From Semisulcospira habei (taxonomy: Eukaryota; Mollusca; Gastropoda; Semisulcospiridae), in NCBI GenBank assembly GCA_036245525.1, contig BTPG01000005.1, positions 127,679,620 to 127,743,619 of the forward strand: 64,000 nt of DNA, written 5' to 3'. A program made the translations under genes and the position numbers. The notes below the pieces were generated by a model. It saw only the letters and a program-made list of their open reading frames with translations. It ran no database searches and had not been told where the DNA came from. Below are positions 1 to 10,537 of this stretch, piece after piece (position 1 is the first letter of the stretch; every line of letters begins with the position of its first letter).

Positions 1-151
1 CAAGACTCCAGCATGCCCTGCATGTTCCTGGGAACAATCTTTGCTCGGCAAACAGACCAAAATACAGACATCTTTTCTAGGGAGAAGAGTGAACCGTGGT
101 AGCCGAAGGATAGGCAGGGTTGGGAAGAAAAGTACTTAATCAGGCACTACC

Positions 152-201
152 CTCAAAATATCAAGGTATATTCATTTCCAGTAAGTGGAAAATATGTATA
201 G
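152..201 (+). repeat. Left 50-bp direct repeat flanking the LINE fragment
   Basis: These 50 bases recur at 1584-1633 with about 6 mismatches; the first 37 positions differ at only one. They bracket the reverse-transcriptase fragment and are best read as an unusually long target-site duplication made when the LINE inserted. A pre-existing local duplication is the alternative. Confidence 0.7.
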
Positions 202-1583
202 TCTTCTCCCTCCAGGAGAAGTGCAGGGAACAAAACATGCCTCTGCATGTCGCTTTTATTTTCCTCATCAAAGCCTTCGACCTGGTCAGTAGGGACGGCC
301 TGTTCAAGATCCTCTCAAAGATTGGATGCCCGCCCAAACTGCAGAGTATGATAGAATCTTTTCACAGGGGACAGTGCAGTTCAACGGCAACACATCCGAA
401 CCCTTTGACGTATGCGACGGAGTCAAACAAGGCTGCGTCCAGGCCCCTACTCTCTTTGGGACCCTCTTCGCTGTCCTGCTCAAGCATGCCTTTGGTAATG
501 CAACAAACTTGCAAACCAGATCAGATGGCAGGCTTTTCAACCTTGCCCGCCTCAAAGCCAAGACAAGGATACGCGAAGCCCTCGTCAGGGACATGCTGTT
601 CGCTGACGATGCGGCAGTTTCGACCCATACCCAGCAGGAACTGCAGTCACTGATGGACCGATTCTCCCAGGCTTGCAAGGACTTCGAACTGACTATCAAT
701 CTAAAGAAGACGAACGTCCTGGGACAGGACACAGAGACACCGCCATTCATCACCATTGACAACTACGAGCTCGACGTCGTCCACCAGTTCACGTACCTTG
801 GATCCACCCTCACCGATAACATATCTCTGGACAGCGAGATCGACAAGAGGATCGGAAAGGCTGCTGCAACTCTTGCGCGTCTCATAACTCGAGTGTGGAC
901 AAATCCCAAGCTGACTGTAAAAACAAAGATGGCTGTGTACAACGTGTGCGTCATCAGCACACTGCTATACGACAGTGAGACATGGACCACATATTATGCT
1001 AGACAGGAGAGAAGACTCAACACCTTCCACCTGAGAAGCATCCGCCGTATCCTGGGCATATCTTGGCAAGATAGAGAGACCAACGCCGAAGTCCTGTCCC
1101 GCGCTGGCCTTTCCAGTATGTACACCCTACTCAGACAACGCATGGAAGATGGCCGCATCCCAAAAGACATCCTCTACGGAGAACTGGTAGCTGGGAGAAG
1201 AAACACTGGTCGCCCCAAGCTACGATTTGTAGATGTCTGCAAGATGGACATCAGAGCACTGGACATTGACACTGGGTCCTGAGAACGCCTTGCGGATGAC
1301 CGTGCAAAGTGGAGAAGTATCCTTCACCAACACCTTAAATCAGGGATGTCGAAAGCAGCGGCAGACAAGCGGGCACGCAAAAAGGAGTGCAACAACTCCA
1401 TCAGACCAGCGACCACGTACATTTTTGTTCTTTGCAGCACAGGGACTGCCACTCCTGCATTGGCCTCTACAGTCACAAAAGATGCTGCTTCAAATCCAGC
1501 TAAGCAGGCAATCAGATCAGAGCAACTAGGATGCATTATCTATGGTCGATTCAGACCGACAGAGGCCCATTATTTATTATACG
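202..1583 (+). pseudogene. 5'-truncated, broken non-LTR retrotransposon reverse transcriptase
   Basis: A LINE ORF2 remnant. Reading order is RT motif A region (EKCREQNMPLHVAF, KAFDLVSRDG, about 213-360), motif B GVKQGC (about 420), catalytic FADDA (about 598-612), then the conserved thumb region FTYLGST and LLYDSETW followed by ILGISWQDRETN. It ends in a degraded zinc-finger-like CxxHRDCHS..GLYSHKRCC module near 1430-1490. The endonuclease and RT N-terminus are absent, so the copy is 5' truncated. Damage includes a frameshift near 360-370 between motifs A and B, a TGG to TGA nonsense change at 1280-1282 (the frame continues sensibly as ERLADDRAKW), and another frameshift near 1420. It belongs to the same broad family as the minus-strand element at 55395-57102, which shares the CREQN, FADDA, FTYLG and C-terminal Cys/His features. 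The clade (RTE-like or another) is uncertain. Confidence 0.9.
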
Positions 1584-1633
1584 CTCAAAATATCAAGGTA
1601 TATTCATTTCTAGTAAGTGGGAGGTATAAATAG
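1584..1633 (+). repeat. Right 50-bp direct repeat flanking the LINE fragment
   Basis: Partner of 152-201. The LINE 3' untranslated tail ends immediately before it and shows no poly(A) or microsatellite tail. Confidence 0.7.
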
Positions 1634-1733
1634 CAAAGTGATATATTAAATCCTCAAATTGAAAATACAAAGTTCTAAAAAGTGGCGTTTCATACATATT
1701 TCGCTATATCAGTGACGAAGTTATACCTGATAG

Positions 1734-1835
1734 TATACTGACGAGCGAAGGAAATGCGAAATTTTTGGAATCATCGGAAACACTAAAATGTTTTTAATGA
1801 TTAAAAAATGTCGCATTTATTTGCTCTTCAGTATA
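1734..1835. repeat. Imperfect inverted repeat, MITE-like
   Basis: The outer arms read TATACTGACGAGCGAAGG on the left and, as reverse complement from the right end, TATACTGAAGAGCAAATA, with ATGCGAAATTT/ATGCGACATTT inside. The length of about 100 bp and TATA-flanked ends suggest a TA-targeting (Tc1/mariner-type) MITE. It is not related in sequence to the Pal families. The surrounding 1640-2440 holds no gene that I can support. Confidence 0.5.
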
Positions 1836-2447
1836 TGTACCCTTTGGGTGTCCGAAATCGGTTCACATCTTGTTAAATAGCAAAAACAAAAGGTATACAA
1901 GGAAAACGTGAAAAAGCAAGTTTGATGTTTTATAATTTTCAACAACTTCAAACTGACGTGAACAAGGAACGACAACATACTTAGAACCGCTGACAAAATC
2001 CATTACACCTATACGGCTTTGGTTTTAAAAAGAAAGAAAAGAAAAAAGCTTTGTTGGTGGAAAAAAGACGTGCACAACAACTGACAAGAAAGAGATAATG
2101 ATAATAATAATGAGGACATAAAAATGACAGTTTATTGGCGAGAAACAAATGCATAAATGCCAACAATGATTTAAGGCTGTCTGTGTTGATTCTCTTTGCA
2201 CTCAGACTGCCCCTTCACTGTTCAAATTAGCTATAAAGAAAGAAATATCACACATCGTATACTGCCTGAACTCCCAGCGGCCTCCTCCACACAAGTAACA
2301 CAGACGTATCAGTTTTAATCTGGGACTAGCAGTATGTGGCGTGAAGTGGTGTTTGGATACCGTTGCAATATTCATCGATTGCCCATGCAGCAAAATGGTC
2401 CTCGCTCAGAACTGAAGTAGAGTGAAGACCTGCTATCGACACCGACG

Positions 2448-2515
2448 GGCAAGAGGCATAGATCCTCATGAGCCCCCGCAATTGCGGGGGCTCATGAGGA
2501 TCTATGCCTCTTGCC
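2448..2515. mobile_element. Pal-A hairpin, perfect 68-bp palindrome
   Basis: Every base from 2448 to 2515 pairs with its mirror position around 2481/2482 (centre AATT). This is the cleanest Pal-A core (arm GCAAGAGGCATAGATCC, then CTCATGAGCCCCCGC). Complete Pal-A elements elsewhere carry this hairpin inside TTAA-bounded termini. Here the outer termini are not clear, although GCGTCTACTGCCGAAGGG at 2625-2642 resembles a Pal-A right end. Confidence 0.9.
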
Positions 2516-2529
2516 GAGAGGTTAAACCA

Positions 2530-2780
2530 CGGTGTGTGTGTGTGCGGTGGAGGTGGAGGTAGGGGAGGGGGGCACAGAGCCTCAAGGACCCCCCGAAAAT
2601 TGCAGGAATTTATGACTGCGGATTTGCGTCTACTGCCGAAGGGTTACGATGTGTTTTTGAGGGAAGAGAGGAAAGAGGTGAGTGTGAGGAAAGGGAGGGG
2701 ATGAAGGAGGAAGAGGGGGAGTGGAGAAAGAGGGGTGAGGGGGGTGAGGAAGAGGAGAATGGGGGGGGGGGGGGGTAGAG
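2530..2780. repeat. Purine/G-rich low-complexity tract
   Basis: A strand-asymmetric run rich in GGAGG, GAGGAAG and GTGAGG, ending in a run of about 17 G at 2760-2776. It is a simple-sequence region. Apparent short ORFs here are translation of low complexity. Confidence 0.8.
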
Positions 2781-2799
2781 GATGTATGCCACCTTCTGA

Positions 2800-3125
2800 T
2801 CGCTTAAAGTTGCCCTGTCCAGGGTTGGCTTCGATTGCTAAAATTCACGTGCATCGGCTTTTAAATGTTCTCTTGCCTCATCTAGACTTATCTACCTTTC
2901 TTTTCACAATAATGGCTACTGTTAGTAAGCACACTTAACAGAGGTGTGCTTACTGCCTCTTGAATGCAAAGGGGAACTCTCCTACGTACAAAGAAAAATA
3001 GTCGTTCGTTTTACGCCATTCGAACTCCATGATAAACAAAAATTAAGTGAGCCCTTTTGCGCAGAATTATTTTGAGATACACCCAGACATTCACAAAAGA
3101 GATGTTGTGAACTATTAAACCTGTA
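2800..3125. repeat. Dispersed repeat R1, copy 1
   Basis: It shares ordered blocks with 6790-6960 (GATCGCTTAAAG.., TAAAATTCACG.., CTTTTCACAA) and with 27540-27790 (CTTTTCACAATT.., GGAACTCTCCTACGTACAAA, AAGAGATATTG-like). A small hairpin, GTAAGCACAC..GTGTGCTTAC, sits at about 2922-2952. No coding potential was recognised. Confidence 0.55.
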
Positions 3126-3132
3126 TTGCCTC

Positions 3133-3183
3133 TTAACCCTTTGGCAGTCGGTAGCGCGTTTTGTCGAGGTGATTCCTACGATC
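3133..3183. mobile_element. Pal-E half-element
   Basis: It starts TTAACCCTTTGGCAGTCGGT and continues through the Pal-E arm (TAGCGCG, TTTTGTCGAGG, TGATTCCTA). The right arm is missing, so this is a one-armed remnant. Confidence 0.75.
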
Positions 3184-3645
3184 ATATTTGCTCCCAAATT
3201 CAACGCAGTGGGTCAACTTGACTTTTTTTTCGAGTGTGTTTGTTTGAACTTACTGCCAATCTTTGGGGTGGCAATATCTCACAGGAACGACAACTCCATT
3301 TCTGGCTTTCCCATGGCGAATATAAAGTGACACTTTGCCCGCAGTTGTGTTTTTGCTCTTCTGATTTTGGAAGAAACAAAAGTGGGTGAAAGTGAAAAGC
3401 GCAATTAAGGTCTTGGGTTTGAGCATTTTGCTACCGTACCCACAGGCGTGGGTTGATCGTTGCGAAATTGATAATTTCTCTAAAACGGGTAGCACTTAGT
3501 GCTGGATCCCAAGCCCGACTACAGACGGATGTGACGTCTTGTGACATGTACACACATCATGGCGTCCATATGGGACTCAACAGTACTGATGAAATATCAT
3601 ATGTTATTGTTATTTCCTGCTACCTGTGTCCCACTACGCAAAATT
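3184..3645. other. No feature recognised
   Basis: Mixed-composition sequence. I see no ORF with family resemblance and no strong repeat structure. Confidence 0.5.
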
Positions 3646-3649
3646 CTTC

Positions 3650-3724
3650 GGGCAGAAGACGGCTGCAGTTTGCCCGATCACGACAGTCGTGCGCGGGCAA
3701 ACTGCGGCCGTCTCCGGTCCGGAG
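3650..3724. mobile_element. Pal-C hairpin
   Basis: Arms GACGGCTGCAGTTTGCCCG and CGGGCAAACTGCGGCCGTC pair around CACGAC/GTCGTG. The core matches Pal-C elsewhere (GGCCGCAGTTGGCCCGCGCACG) with substitutions. Confidence 0.8.
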
Positions 3725-4041
3725 ATTTCTTTTACTGCCTGTCAGTATTATAGAGGTGATCGACTTTGAAACGACCATCCCATGCCTGTGACCGCAACAG
3801 TGGTGATCTAGATCTAAGCTTCTCGTGTCAGGATAGATGACGCAAATCACAGGATCCGGAAACCTAAACGAGTTAAGTCCGCTTGTCGTGACGCCGCTTG
3901 TCTGCCTTGAAATAAACTTTACCATTTCACTCTTCAATTAGCTGTTCTCAAGGGACTAGGCTTCGTAAAGGTTTCCAAGCCCTGTGCCGCTCACATCGCT
4001 TGTAAAAGATTGCACAACAGTACGTCAGTTCCTCCCGGTGT

Positions 4042-4085
4042 GTGCCTGTGGTCTCAGATTTGGGACCTTATGGCCAAAATCACAA
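4042..4085. mobile_element. Pal-G fragment
   Basis: GTGGTCTCAGATTTGGGACC followed by TTATGG and a shortened return arm CCAAAATCACAAC. It is a partly deleted Pal-G hairpin. Confidence 0.55.
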
Positions 4086-4499
4086 CTCGTCATACATACA
4101 CAATCCTGAAAATTGCAGCCCATACAGTTTCGTGCATACGACGCAATAATAAGCGCGTCAGTGCCTCCGCCGGCAAATGCAGTGTATAATAAACACGTGA
4201 ACACGTGCACAGATGCGATGCATTTAACTACAGGAAACAGCGGTAACAAACAAGTCTCACTATCTCAGAGAGGTACGTAGAGAAATCTTCAATAACACAC
4301 TTAAATAAGAGACTGGGAATGACGGTCAGTGTCAAGCGGCCCCGAGAAGAATCCCTACGTATATGCATCTGTACTTTTAGACTTTGTGGAAGGTACTCGA
4401 AACACAAACAAAGTCTATTTGAAGTCCTTACAAACAGATCCCTTCTTCTAGTGGTTTGGTGAATGCGCAGTGTCAGATCTGAACACGTAGGTACCGCAA
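4086..4499. other. No feature recognised
   Basis: No repeat family or gene could be supported here. Confidence 0.5.
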
Positions 4500-4651
4500 G
4501 AATGCCGCTGAGTGGGAATTAATTAAGCGCCAAAACCACCCAACTGCAAGAGGCATAGATCCTCATGTGCCCCCACAGTCACGGGGGCTCATGAGGACCC
4601 ATGTTTCTTGTAGGGTCATTCACACCCGCGTTTCTCGGATGAGTGGGGTAA
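4500..4651. mobile_element. Pal-A element, diverged
   Basis: The hairpin at 4545-4611 has several mismatches. The left flank GCCGCTGAGTGGGAATT and right flank TTTCTCGGATGAGTGGGGTAA resemble the Pal-A termini. TTAA is not preserved exactly at either end. Confidence 0.7.
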
Positions 4652-4865
4652 ACGGAGTTTGGATTTGCCGTGGTTGCAAAGAATTTATTTGTGTCTGTTG
4701 GCAGACCCGATGGAGCTAATTAACCAAGGGACGTGTAGTTTAGTCCTATTCATTGATTGTCCTTACGGGCCCTGGGGTCAGAGTGTCCCAACTTTTCAAT
4801 TCTCGCGCCAACTGAGAGACACAAATTGACCGTAGTGAAACTGAAAGTAGATCAATTTGACTCTT

Positions 4866-4921
4866 TGCGAAAGTATCGTACAGCGTAGTTGCCGTCGGCA
4901 ACGCTATACGACACTTTCGCA
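4866..4921. repeat. Single-copy hairpin
   Basis: TGCGAAAGTATCGTACAGCG on the left pairs with CGCTATACGACACTTTCGCA on the right, with GTTGCC/GGCAAC at the centre. The sequence just after it (CAGCTACTAATGCGGGGC) resembles the right arm of the hairpin at 60958-61015, so the two may be related. Confidence 0.7.
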
Positions 4922-5109
4922 GCTACTAATGCGGGGCTTGACTAAATGAGTGAAAGATCTGGGGAAATCAGACACTGACAACGGTTGATCCAGCGTTGTC
5001 AGTTTAGAGATTGCTGATAAACTCATTACACAAATTTTCGTCCTTCACTGAACACCGTTGGACATGCAGGCGCCGGTTTGAGTACAATATACAATATCGG
5101 TGGCTGCAT

Positions 5110-5350
5110 GCACAGGGGGGAGGTGGGGGGGGGGGGGTGTCATTTATTCATTCATTCACTCAAACTCACTCGTTGATTCATTCATCGATTCTTTTTTCGA
5201 TTCCTTCATTGATTCCTTTGTTCCTTCGTTCCACCGTGAGATGGCCATAGTCGCCTGCACGGTGTTAAACCCAAATAACTAACGCGTTCATTCATTCATT
5301 CATTCATTCATTCATTTGTTCCTTCGTTCATTCGTGCGTCCGTCCGTCCG
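5110..5350. repeat. (TTCA)n array interrupted by a retroposon tail
   Basis: G-run, then TTCATTCATTC-type repeats at about 5142-5235 and 5285-5335. Between them, 5239-5282 reads TGGCCATAGTCGCCTGC.. and ends GTTAAACCCAAATAACTAAC. This is the same retroposon 3' tail found at 29920-29967 and is probably a 5'-truncated SINE/LINE end. Confidence 0.65.
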
Positions 5351-5549
5351 TCCCATCCGTCGATCTTGCCATCAAATGACCCAAATGGTCCAAGTGGCCT
5401 AGTTGAAGAGGGCACCTGCACTTCGAGCACCGGCACTGAACCTATGATGGAATACCACTCCCGATGGACAACCTTGGCTAATGCGGTTTGCGCATAGAAA
5501 GGACCCAGCAGTAAACACAATACAGGAATACAGGAAGAAGCGGGACGGG

Positions 5550-5605
5550 AGGGGGGGGGGGGGGAGGGGGAGGGGGGAGGGGAAAGGGTTGAAAAGTTTG
5601 GGGAA
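5550..5605. repeat. G-rich tract
   Basis: GGGAGGGG-type low complexity. A similar purine tract lies at 5876-5995 (G runs and GGAGAAAAA repeats). Confidence 0.75.
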
Positions 5606-5730
5606 AAAAAAACTTGTAAAAAGTGGAAAAGTGGGTATGTGGTAGCGGCTCAGCTGCGCTTAGGCTAAGCCCTGCCAAAGTCAAAATTCATGTGCGTTGC
5701 GTTGTCTTAGAAGTGCGTACTACGTGCCAG

Positions 5731-5867
5731 TTAAAGAGACAGAACATGATAGTTCAAGGGTGGTGCCGGAAAAGCCTGCCTAAAGGCGCCAAGATTTTCC
5801 GGCACGACCCTTGAACTGTCATGATCAAACCATAGCATGTTATATTGTGGCTTGACTGCATGGGTTA
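5731..5867. mobile_element. Pal-B element
   Basis: Bounded by TTAA at 5731-5734 and 5864-5867. The hairpin at 5745-5823 has arms CATGATAGTTCAAGGGTGG and its complement around GCCTAAAGGC. This is a short version (137 bp) of the element. Confidence 0.75.
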
Positions 5868-6129
5868 AAGAGATAAAAAAAAAGGGGGGTGTGAGAAGGG
5901 TGGTAATGATGGGAGTTATGGGCGGGGGAAGGGGGGGGGGGGTAGGGAGAGGGAGAAAAAGGAGAAAAAGGAGAAAAAGATGAAGGAAAAAAGTGTCCCC
6001 CACTGCACATTACGCCATACTTGTTCAGACCTAACTCGTTTACGGACGCATGGGGCCGTCTCTTTATAAAGGATTTTCCCCCTCCACTTTTCACCTTCAA
6101 TGTCAGTTGCAAGAGCCGGATAGCGCACA

Positions 6130-6330
6130 ACGTAGTGGCCTGGGTGGAGGTGCGCATCATTTTCAATAGCCAGTACCTGCCTTTCATAGATCCCAAGGCT
6201 TTTGTTTTGAGCTATTTTTATCCCCACGAAAAAAAAAAAATCTCGCTGCAATGCAGAAGGGCAGTTAGTTGGCAGCGATTGTCTAGGAAGCGATTCCTGC
6301 AACTGGGCGTTGGTTCCCTAAAACTAAAAG
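6130..6330 (+). repeat. Dispersed repeat R2, copy 1
   Basis: Contains ATTTTCAATAGCCAGTACCT, then TATTTTTATCCCCACG, TGCAATGCAGAAGGGCAG and TTCCTGCAACTGG. The same ordered blocks occur at 21138-21328, 25698-25890 and 46586-46690. No coding potential was recognised. Confidence 0.75.
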
Positions 6331-6383
6331 AAGAGGTCCCTGACCGCTTCAAGCTTGGACTTTAACTTTACCCAATAATTGTG

Positions 6384-6443
6384 CCGGCCTGTGATTTTGG
6401 ACCGTACGGCTGTAAGCCGCAAGGTGCAAAATGACAGACCAGA
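6384..6443. mobile_element. Pal-G hairpin
   Basis: GGCCTGTGATTTTGGACCGT pairs imperfectly with GGTGCAAAATGACAGACC around ACGGCTGTAAGCCG. Confidence 0.8.
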
Positions 6444-6539
6444 GCACACCTAACAATATTCCACTCTCTAGAGAACGTGAGGCGACACACACAAACTGGA
6501 TTTGGCTGCGATCGTTCACACAGCTACCGCCATCGATTT

Positions 6540-6605
6540 CCAAGCGGCATAGATCCTCATGAACCCCATCATCTGCGGGGTCTCATGATGATCTATGCCG
6601 CTTGG
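6540..6605. mobile_element. Pal-A hairpin
   Basis: CCAAGCGGCATAGATCCTCA returns as TGATGATCTATGCCGCTTGG. A compensated change (AAGCGG/CCGCTT instead of AAGAGG/CCTCTT) keeps the stem paired. Outer TTAA termini were not identified. Confidence 0.85.
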
Positions 6606-7265
6606 ATGGGCTCATGTGCAACAGCTTTTACCAGGTGGAGGGAGTCAATGGTAATTCAGTATTTCCATGATGTTCAGAGGTCGTCTTCAGAACATTTTTG
6701 TCAAAACTTAAAATAAATGAAAACACCTCAGCGACCTGAGAAAATAGATTAAGCAGTTGGGCGTAGGCCTGCGTGCTTGCATTCAAGCATTAAAGCGATC
6801 TTCCCCGTGGCGGGCGCTGATGATAAAATTAAAAATTTCACCCGTACAACGGATTCTCAGCGTTGTCTTGCCTCAACTAAGACTCTTCTACCTTTTCTTT
6901 TCACAACCCATGTGAGTACTCGTAAGCACATGTAATAGAAGCTTTCTACAGTAATAAGACAACTAGTTCTTAGCCAAACAGAAAGTTTAAAAACATTAGC
7001 TTACGTGTTTAAAAGATGCTAATATGATGGGGGTGTCTTTAGTTTGTTTTGTGTTAGGGAGGTTCAGGTCGGGCTAGGGCGCTGGCGCCGGCGCCGGCCA
7101 AGAGACCCCTTGGGGACGGGCTTCACCCGTCCCGAGCCATCGTCCATTTGTTGTTACGCAAACTATTGTGCGAGTGTGAGTGATTGTGAGTTGCACCTGA
7201 GGTGGAGAGACAAATTTTCCTGTACATGGCAACATGTATTTGAGCAGTAAAGTTCATTGAGTGAT
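6606..7265. other. Non-coding; contains a decayed R1 copy (6790-6960)
   Basis: 6790-6960 aligns by eye with 2800-2960 (TAAAGCGAT, TAAAATTAAAAATTTCAC, CTTTTCACAA). A GGCGCCGGCGCCGG run at about 7083-7098 is GC-rich low complexity. Nothing else was recognised. Confidence 0.45.
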
Positions 7266-7304
7266 TGATCAGTCGATTGATCATTCGATCGATTGATTGA
7301 TTGA

Positions 7305-7336
<32 letters not shown>

Positions 7337-7382
7337 AGATTGGTTGATTGATTGATTGATCAATCGATCGATTGATTGATTG
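7266..7382. repeat. (GATT)n microsatellite
   Basis: A near-continuous GATT/TGAT repeat with a few substitutions (GATC, GATA). Confidence 0.95.
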
Positions 7383-7565
7383 GACTTTGAGGTATTATAT
7401 TGGAAACGCAATAAGGTAGAAACAAACGGGTTCACTCTTCTCAAGATTCAATTGTTTTAAGATTAGCCCCGTATAATTCGTGAAATTAATCCCCAAAACG
7501 TGAAAATATTTTTTTTCCAAAAATATTTAATTATCACTCAAAAAATTCTAGAGGTACAATGCTGG

Positions 7566-7788
7566 TTAACCCATATCATACTGAGGCTAAAAGCTTCCAA
7601 TTTGTACACTGCCATATGCTAGCTACATTATAGTACTTACAGATAATGATATTGACCAATGGCTTAGTTCAAGGGTGGTGCCAGAATAGCTTGGCGCCTA
7701 GAGGCGCCAAGCTATTCTGGCTCTACCCTCGAACTATTTTAGTCAAACTTATTTCACACACTGGTGTATTCCGAATGATAAAGGTTAA
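7566..7788. mobile_element. Complete Pal-B element
   Basis: Starts TTAACCCATATCATACTGAG at 7566 and ends GATAAAGGTTAA at 7788 (223 bp). The hairpin spans 7665-7736 (arms TAGTTCAAGGGTGGTGCCAG and complement, centre TAGAGGCGCC). Its length and both termini match 12079-12301. Confidence 0.88.
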
Positions 7789-8013
7789 CGAACTCATTCA
7801 ATATGTCCCTGTTATCTAGCTATACGCAAAATATCTAGTAAAAATAAGAAAAATTACGGACTCCAGTGTAGATCAACCGGTTTTTGTGAAACGGCCATTT
7901 TCTCGCCAATGAGCATCTTAATCAAAACATCGAGAAAAAAGGTCGCGAAATAATTCTTTTAGGGACAATCCTAAAATTTCAAGCTTGTCCGTCCTCAAAC
8001 GTTCTAGTTGCTG

Positions 8014-8195
<182 letters not shown>

Positions 8196-8379
8196 CGCTT
8201 TGGCACCAAAAAGACGTTCTCTAGCAAGGTTTGCGTAGCTAGACGTGACGTCATTTTTATCTTGTTACTTCTTCGCCAGAATTTCTACCCCGCACGCCAA
8301 AAACGTCACGTGCATGCTCTGGAATGCGCTCCGACCAGCCCCATTTCAAAGTCTGCCGTATTTTTTTTAATACCGTAGA

Positions 8380-8500
8380 CAACAATAACAAACATACGAA
8401 CAAAACAAAACAAAAACAACAACAAACAACAACCACCCCACGCACCCACAAACACAAAAACAAAACAACAATAACAAAGCAAACAAAAACAGATCGTACA
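8380..8500. repeat. A/C-rich low-complexity tract
   Basis: AAACAAAACAAAAACAAC-type sequence. Confidence 0.8.
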
Positions 8501-8566
8501 CAAATATGTCTCTAGAGATTTACTGAAATAAAACCAGTTCTGAAGACGGAAGATAGAAAAATGTGT

Positions 8567-8628
8567 GCTGGTTTGTGAGTTCGGACCTTATGGCTCTAGA
8601 GCCGTAAGGTCTAAAAACACAGACCAGC
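8567..8628. mobile_element. Pal-G hairpin
   Basis: 62 bp, mirror centre 8597/8598 (GGCTCTAGAGCC). Arms GCTGGTTTGTGAGTTCGGAC and the diverged complement ending ACAGACCAGC. No TTAA lies at the borders. Confidence 0.82.
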
Positions 8629-9004
8629 AGCGATATAGGTCTACATTTTTTTTGCGCTTAACGTTTTGCGCCAAGCAGCCTTCTACACGGAGAGGCAATT
8701 TCACGGTGGCAGACACTTTCAAGTCTTACACGCTGCCCAGGAACCCAAGAAACATGCAAAATCAACGTTTTGGAACAAAGAGCCACTTCACTAAAAGAAG
8801 ACGTTTCCTGCCGAATCAAGTTTTCTTTGGCTAAAAACTACACGTTGTTCTCTCGGGTGGCACTCGGATAACCAAAATCCTTTCTGTTTCTGTCACAGCC
8901 TTGGCACGATTTCCACAATACCTCTAGAAAACGTTTGAAGCAGCGCTGGCTGAACAACCAGTTACCTGATCTGATTGAGGAAAACATGCTGATATGATGT
9001 CAAA

Positions 9005-9066
9005 AAGAGGCATAGATCCTCATGAGCTCCCGCAATTGCGGGGGCCCATGAGGATCTATGTCTCTT
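9005..9066. mobile_element. Pal-A hairpin
   Basis: AAGAGGCATAGATCCTCATG with the AATT centre at 9034-9037; three or four mismatches between arms. Confidence 0.85.
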
Positions 9067-9489
9067 GCAGATGAACTCAATTGACTGAATGAGTCCCATC
9101 CAAGAATACCTCCTGCAGAAATCAAAGACTTCTGGAGATCTTCTTCACACTAGCGTGCCCAAAACAAAACATCGATTTCCCCTCGTCTGTGCTACAAAAA
9201 AAAACAAAACAAAAAAAAACAAAAAAAAAAAACAAACTCTTCCTCCAGTAGAGAACAAAGATGCAGTTCAAAAAGGGGGCGCTGCGCCCCTCTGCCCTTC
9301 CATAATAATATAACTTTCTCGGCCCTGTATTTCGATCAAGGTACTGCACGTTTAGATCTGCAACTTTCCAGACGTCAGACTAATCCGTCGCTATACACAT
9401 TATGACGTGGTTATGGCGTAGTCTTTGTATGACCCATCTCGTTAGATGGTTTTGGAGTTTGTGTGTGTATTCGTTTTAAATTATTATTA

Positions 9490-9703
9490 TTAACCCATGA
9501 GATCTTGAGGCTGTTTAAAAGAAAAGTGCTTATTGTCCGATGAAGGCTACATGACAGATGAAGAGATAGGTCAGAAGTGTTAGTTTGCCTCAGGCGCCAA
9601 GCTATTCTGGCACCACCTTTGAACTATGGTAATCAAATTTCTTTCAAAAAGTGGATGTATGAGGATGAACACCGTGAGGTATGTTTCTTCCTGAAGGGGT
9701 TAA
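9490..9703. mobile_element. Pal-B element, left hairpin arm deleted
   Basis: Starts TTAACCCATGAGATCTTGAG. Only the tip and right arm of the hairpin remain (CAGGCGCCAAGCTATTCTGG at about 9592-9611). It ends in GGGGTTAA. Confidence 0.7.
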
Positions 9704-9734
9704 AGGGGATTTCATGCAACTGACGCAGACACTG

Positions 9735-9932
9735 TTGATCCCTTCACTGCCGAGAAAAATTTAACACCACCAGATAGTCAGAGACAGGTCCTCATGTGAC
9801 CCCCGTATTTGAGGGGCTCCTGAGGCACCTATGCCTCTTGCTGACGCCACTTTGTCCCCACGTTCCATCAACAGCTATGACTCTTTGGTTCTGATTAACA
9901 CAATCTGCGACCACTGGCAGTGAAGGAGTTAA
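9735..9932. mobile_element. Pal-A element
   Basis: The left terminus TTGATCCCTTCACTGCC carries one change from TTAA. The right terminus GGCAGTGAAGGAGTTAA ends at 9932. The hairpin at 9785-9842 has decayed. The element is bracketed by about 36 bp of similar sequence (TTAA..TTTCATGCAACTGACGCAG at 9700-9735 and again from 9929). Confidence 0.8.
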
Positions 9933-10117
9933 TGGTAGGTTTCGTGCAACTGACGCAGACAATGTTCATTTCGTAATATTATACGGCCGAGTGTATTAAA
10001 TTTTGTTCGCGCGATAAACTCAGGAAGAAATTTCACTACTGCGGGGGGAAAAAAAAGTCGAGTCGACCCAGCCGAAACCGCATTAAGGTGCACACTATTC
10101 TCTTCTCAACATTAATA

Positions 10118-10152
10118 TGTGTGCTGATCTAAGATTTTGACCCTTACGGCTT
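10118..10152. mobile_element. Pal-G half hairpin
   Basis: GTGCTGATCTAAGATTTTGA followed by CCCTTACGGC; the return arm is missing. Confidence 0.5.
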
Positions 10153-10197
10153 AGAACTCCGTCCAGCATGCACTTAGCCAGGGCACTCAGAACAGCA

Positions 10198-10289
10198 TTA
10201 ACCCTTTGTGTGTCGGTAGCGCTTTTAGTCGCGATGATTCCTACAGGAATCATCGCGACTAAAACCGCTACCGTCACGCAAATGGTTAA
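10198..10289. mobile_element. Complete Pal-E element (92 bp)
   Basis: TTAACCCTTTGTGTGTCGGT..CACGCAAATGGTTAA. It is palindromic over its whole length around TTCCTACAGGAA, with TTAA at both ends. There is no non-palindromic interior, so the element is essentially two terminal inverted repeats back to back. Confidence 0.9.
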
Positions 10290-10537
10290 AACAAATTACA
10301 GAGAAAAGAAAACACGCATGCGCAATCATTCGTGCATTATGACTTGAACCGGAAACACTTATTGCGGCCATATTGACACACTGTCTCACCTTGAATCACG
10401 CCCTCATTGACTCCAGTTCCACTGTTTCCCCAACTTCCTTGCCTCAGTGATGCGCAGCCTAACGGAGTTAATTGGAAGGGAAACACAGACACAAACATGT
10501 TTTTGCTTACGCAGTCCATCTTAGCTGTGTCGCAATC

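Noticed and set aside
304..762. 152-codon minus-strand frame opposite the first RT
   Set aside because: Antisense shadow of the RT coding sequence.
5550..5995. G-rich tracts as telomere-like or regulatory quadruplex elements
   Set aside because: Irregular low-complexity runs without a repeat unit; quadruplex formation is possible, but nothing indicates a function.
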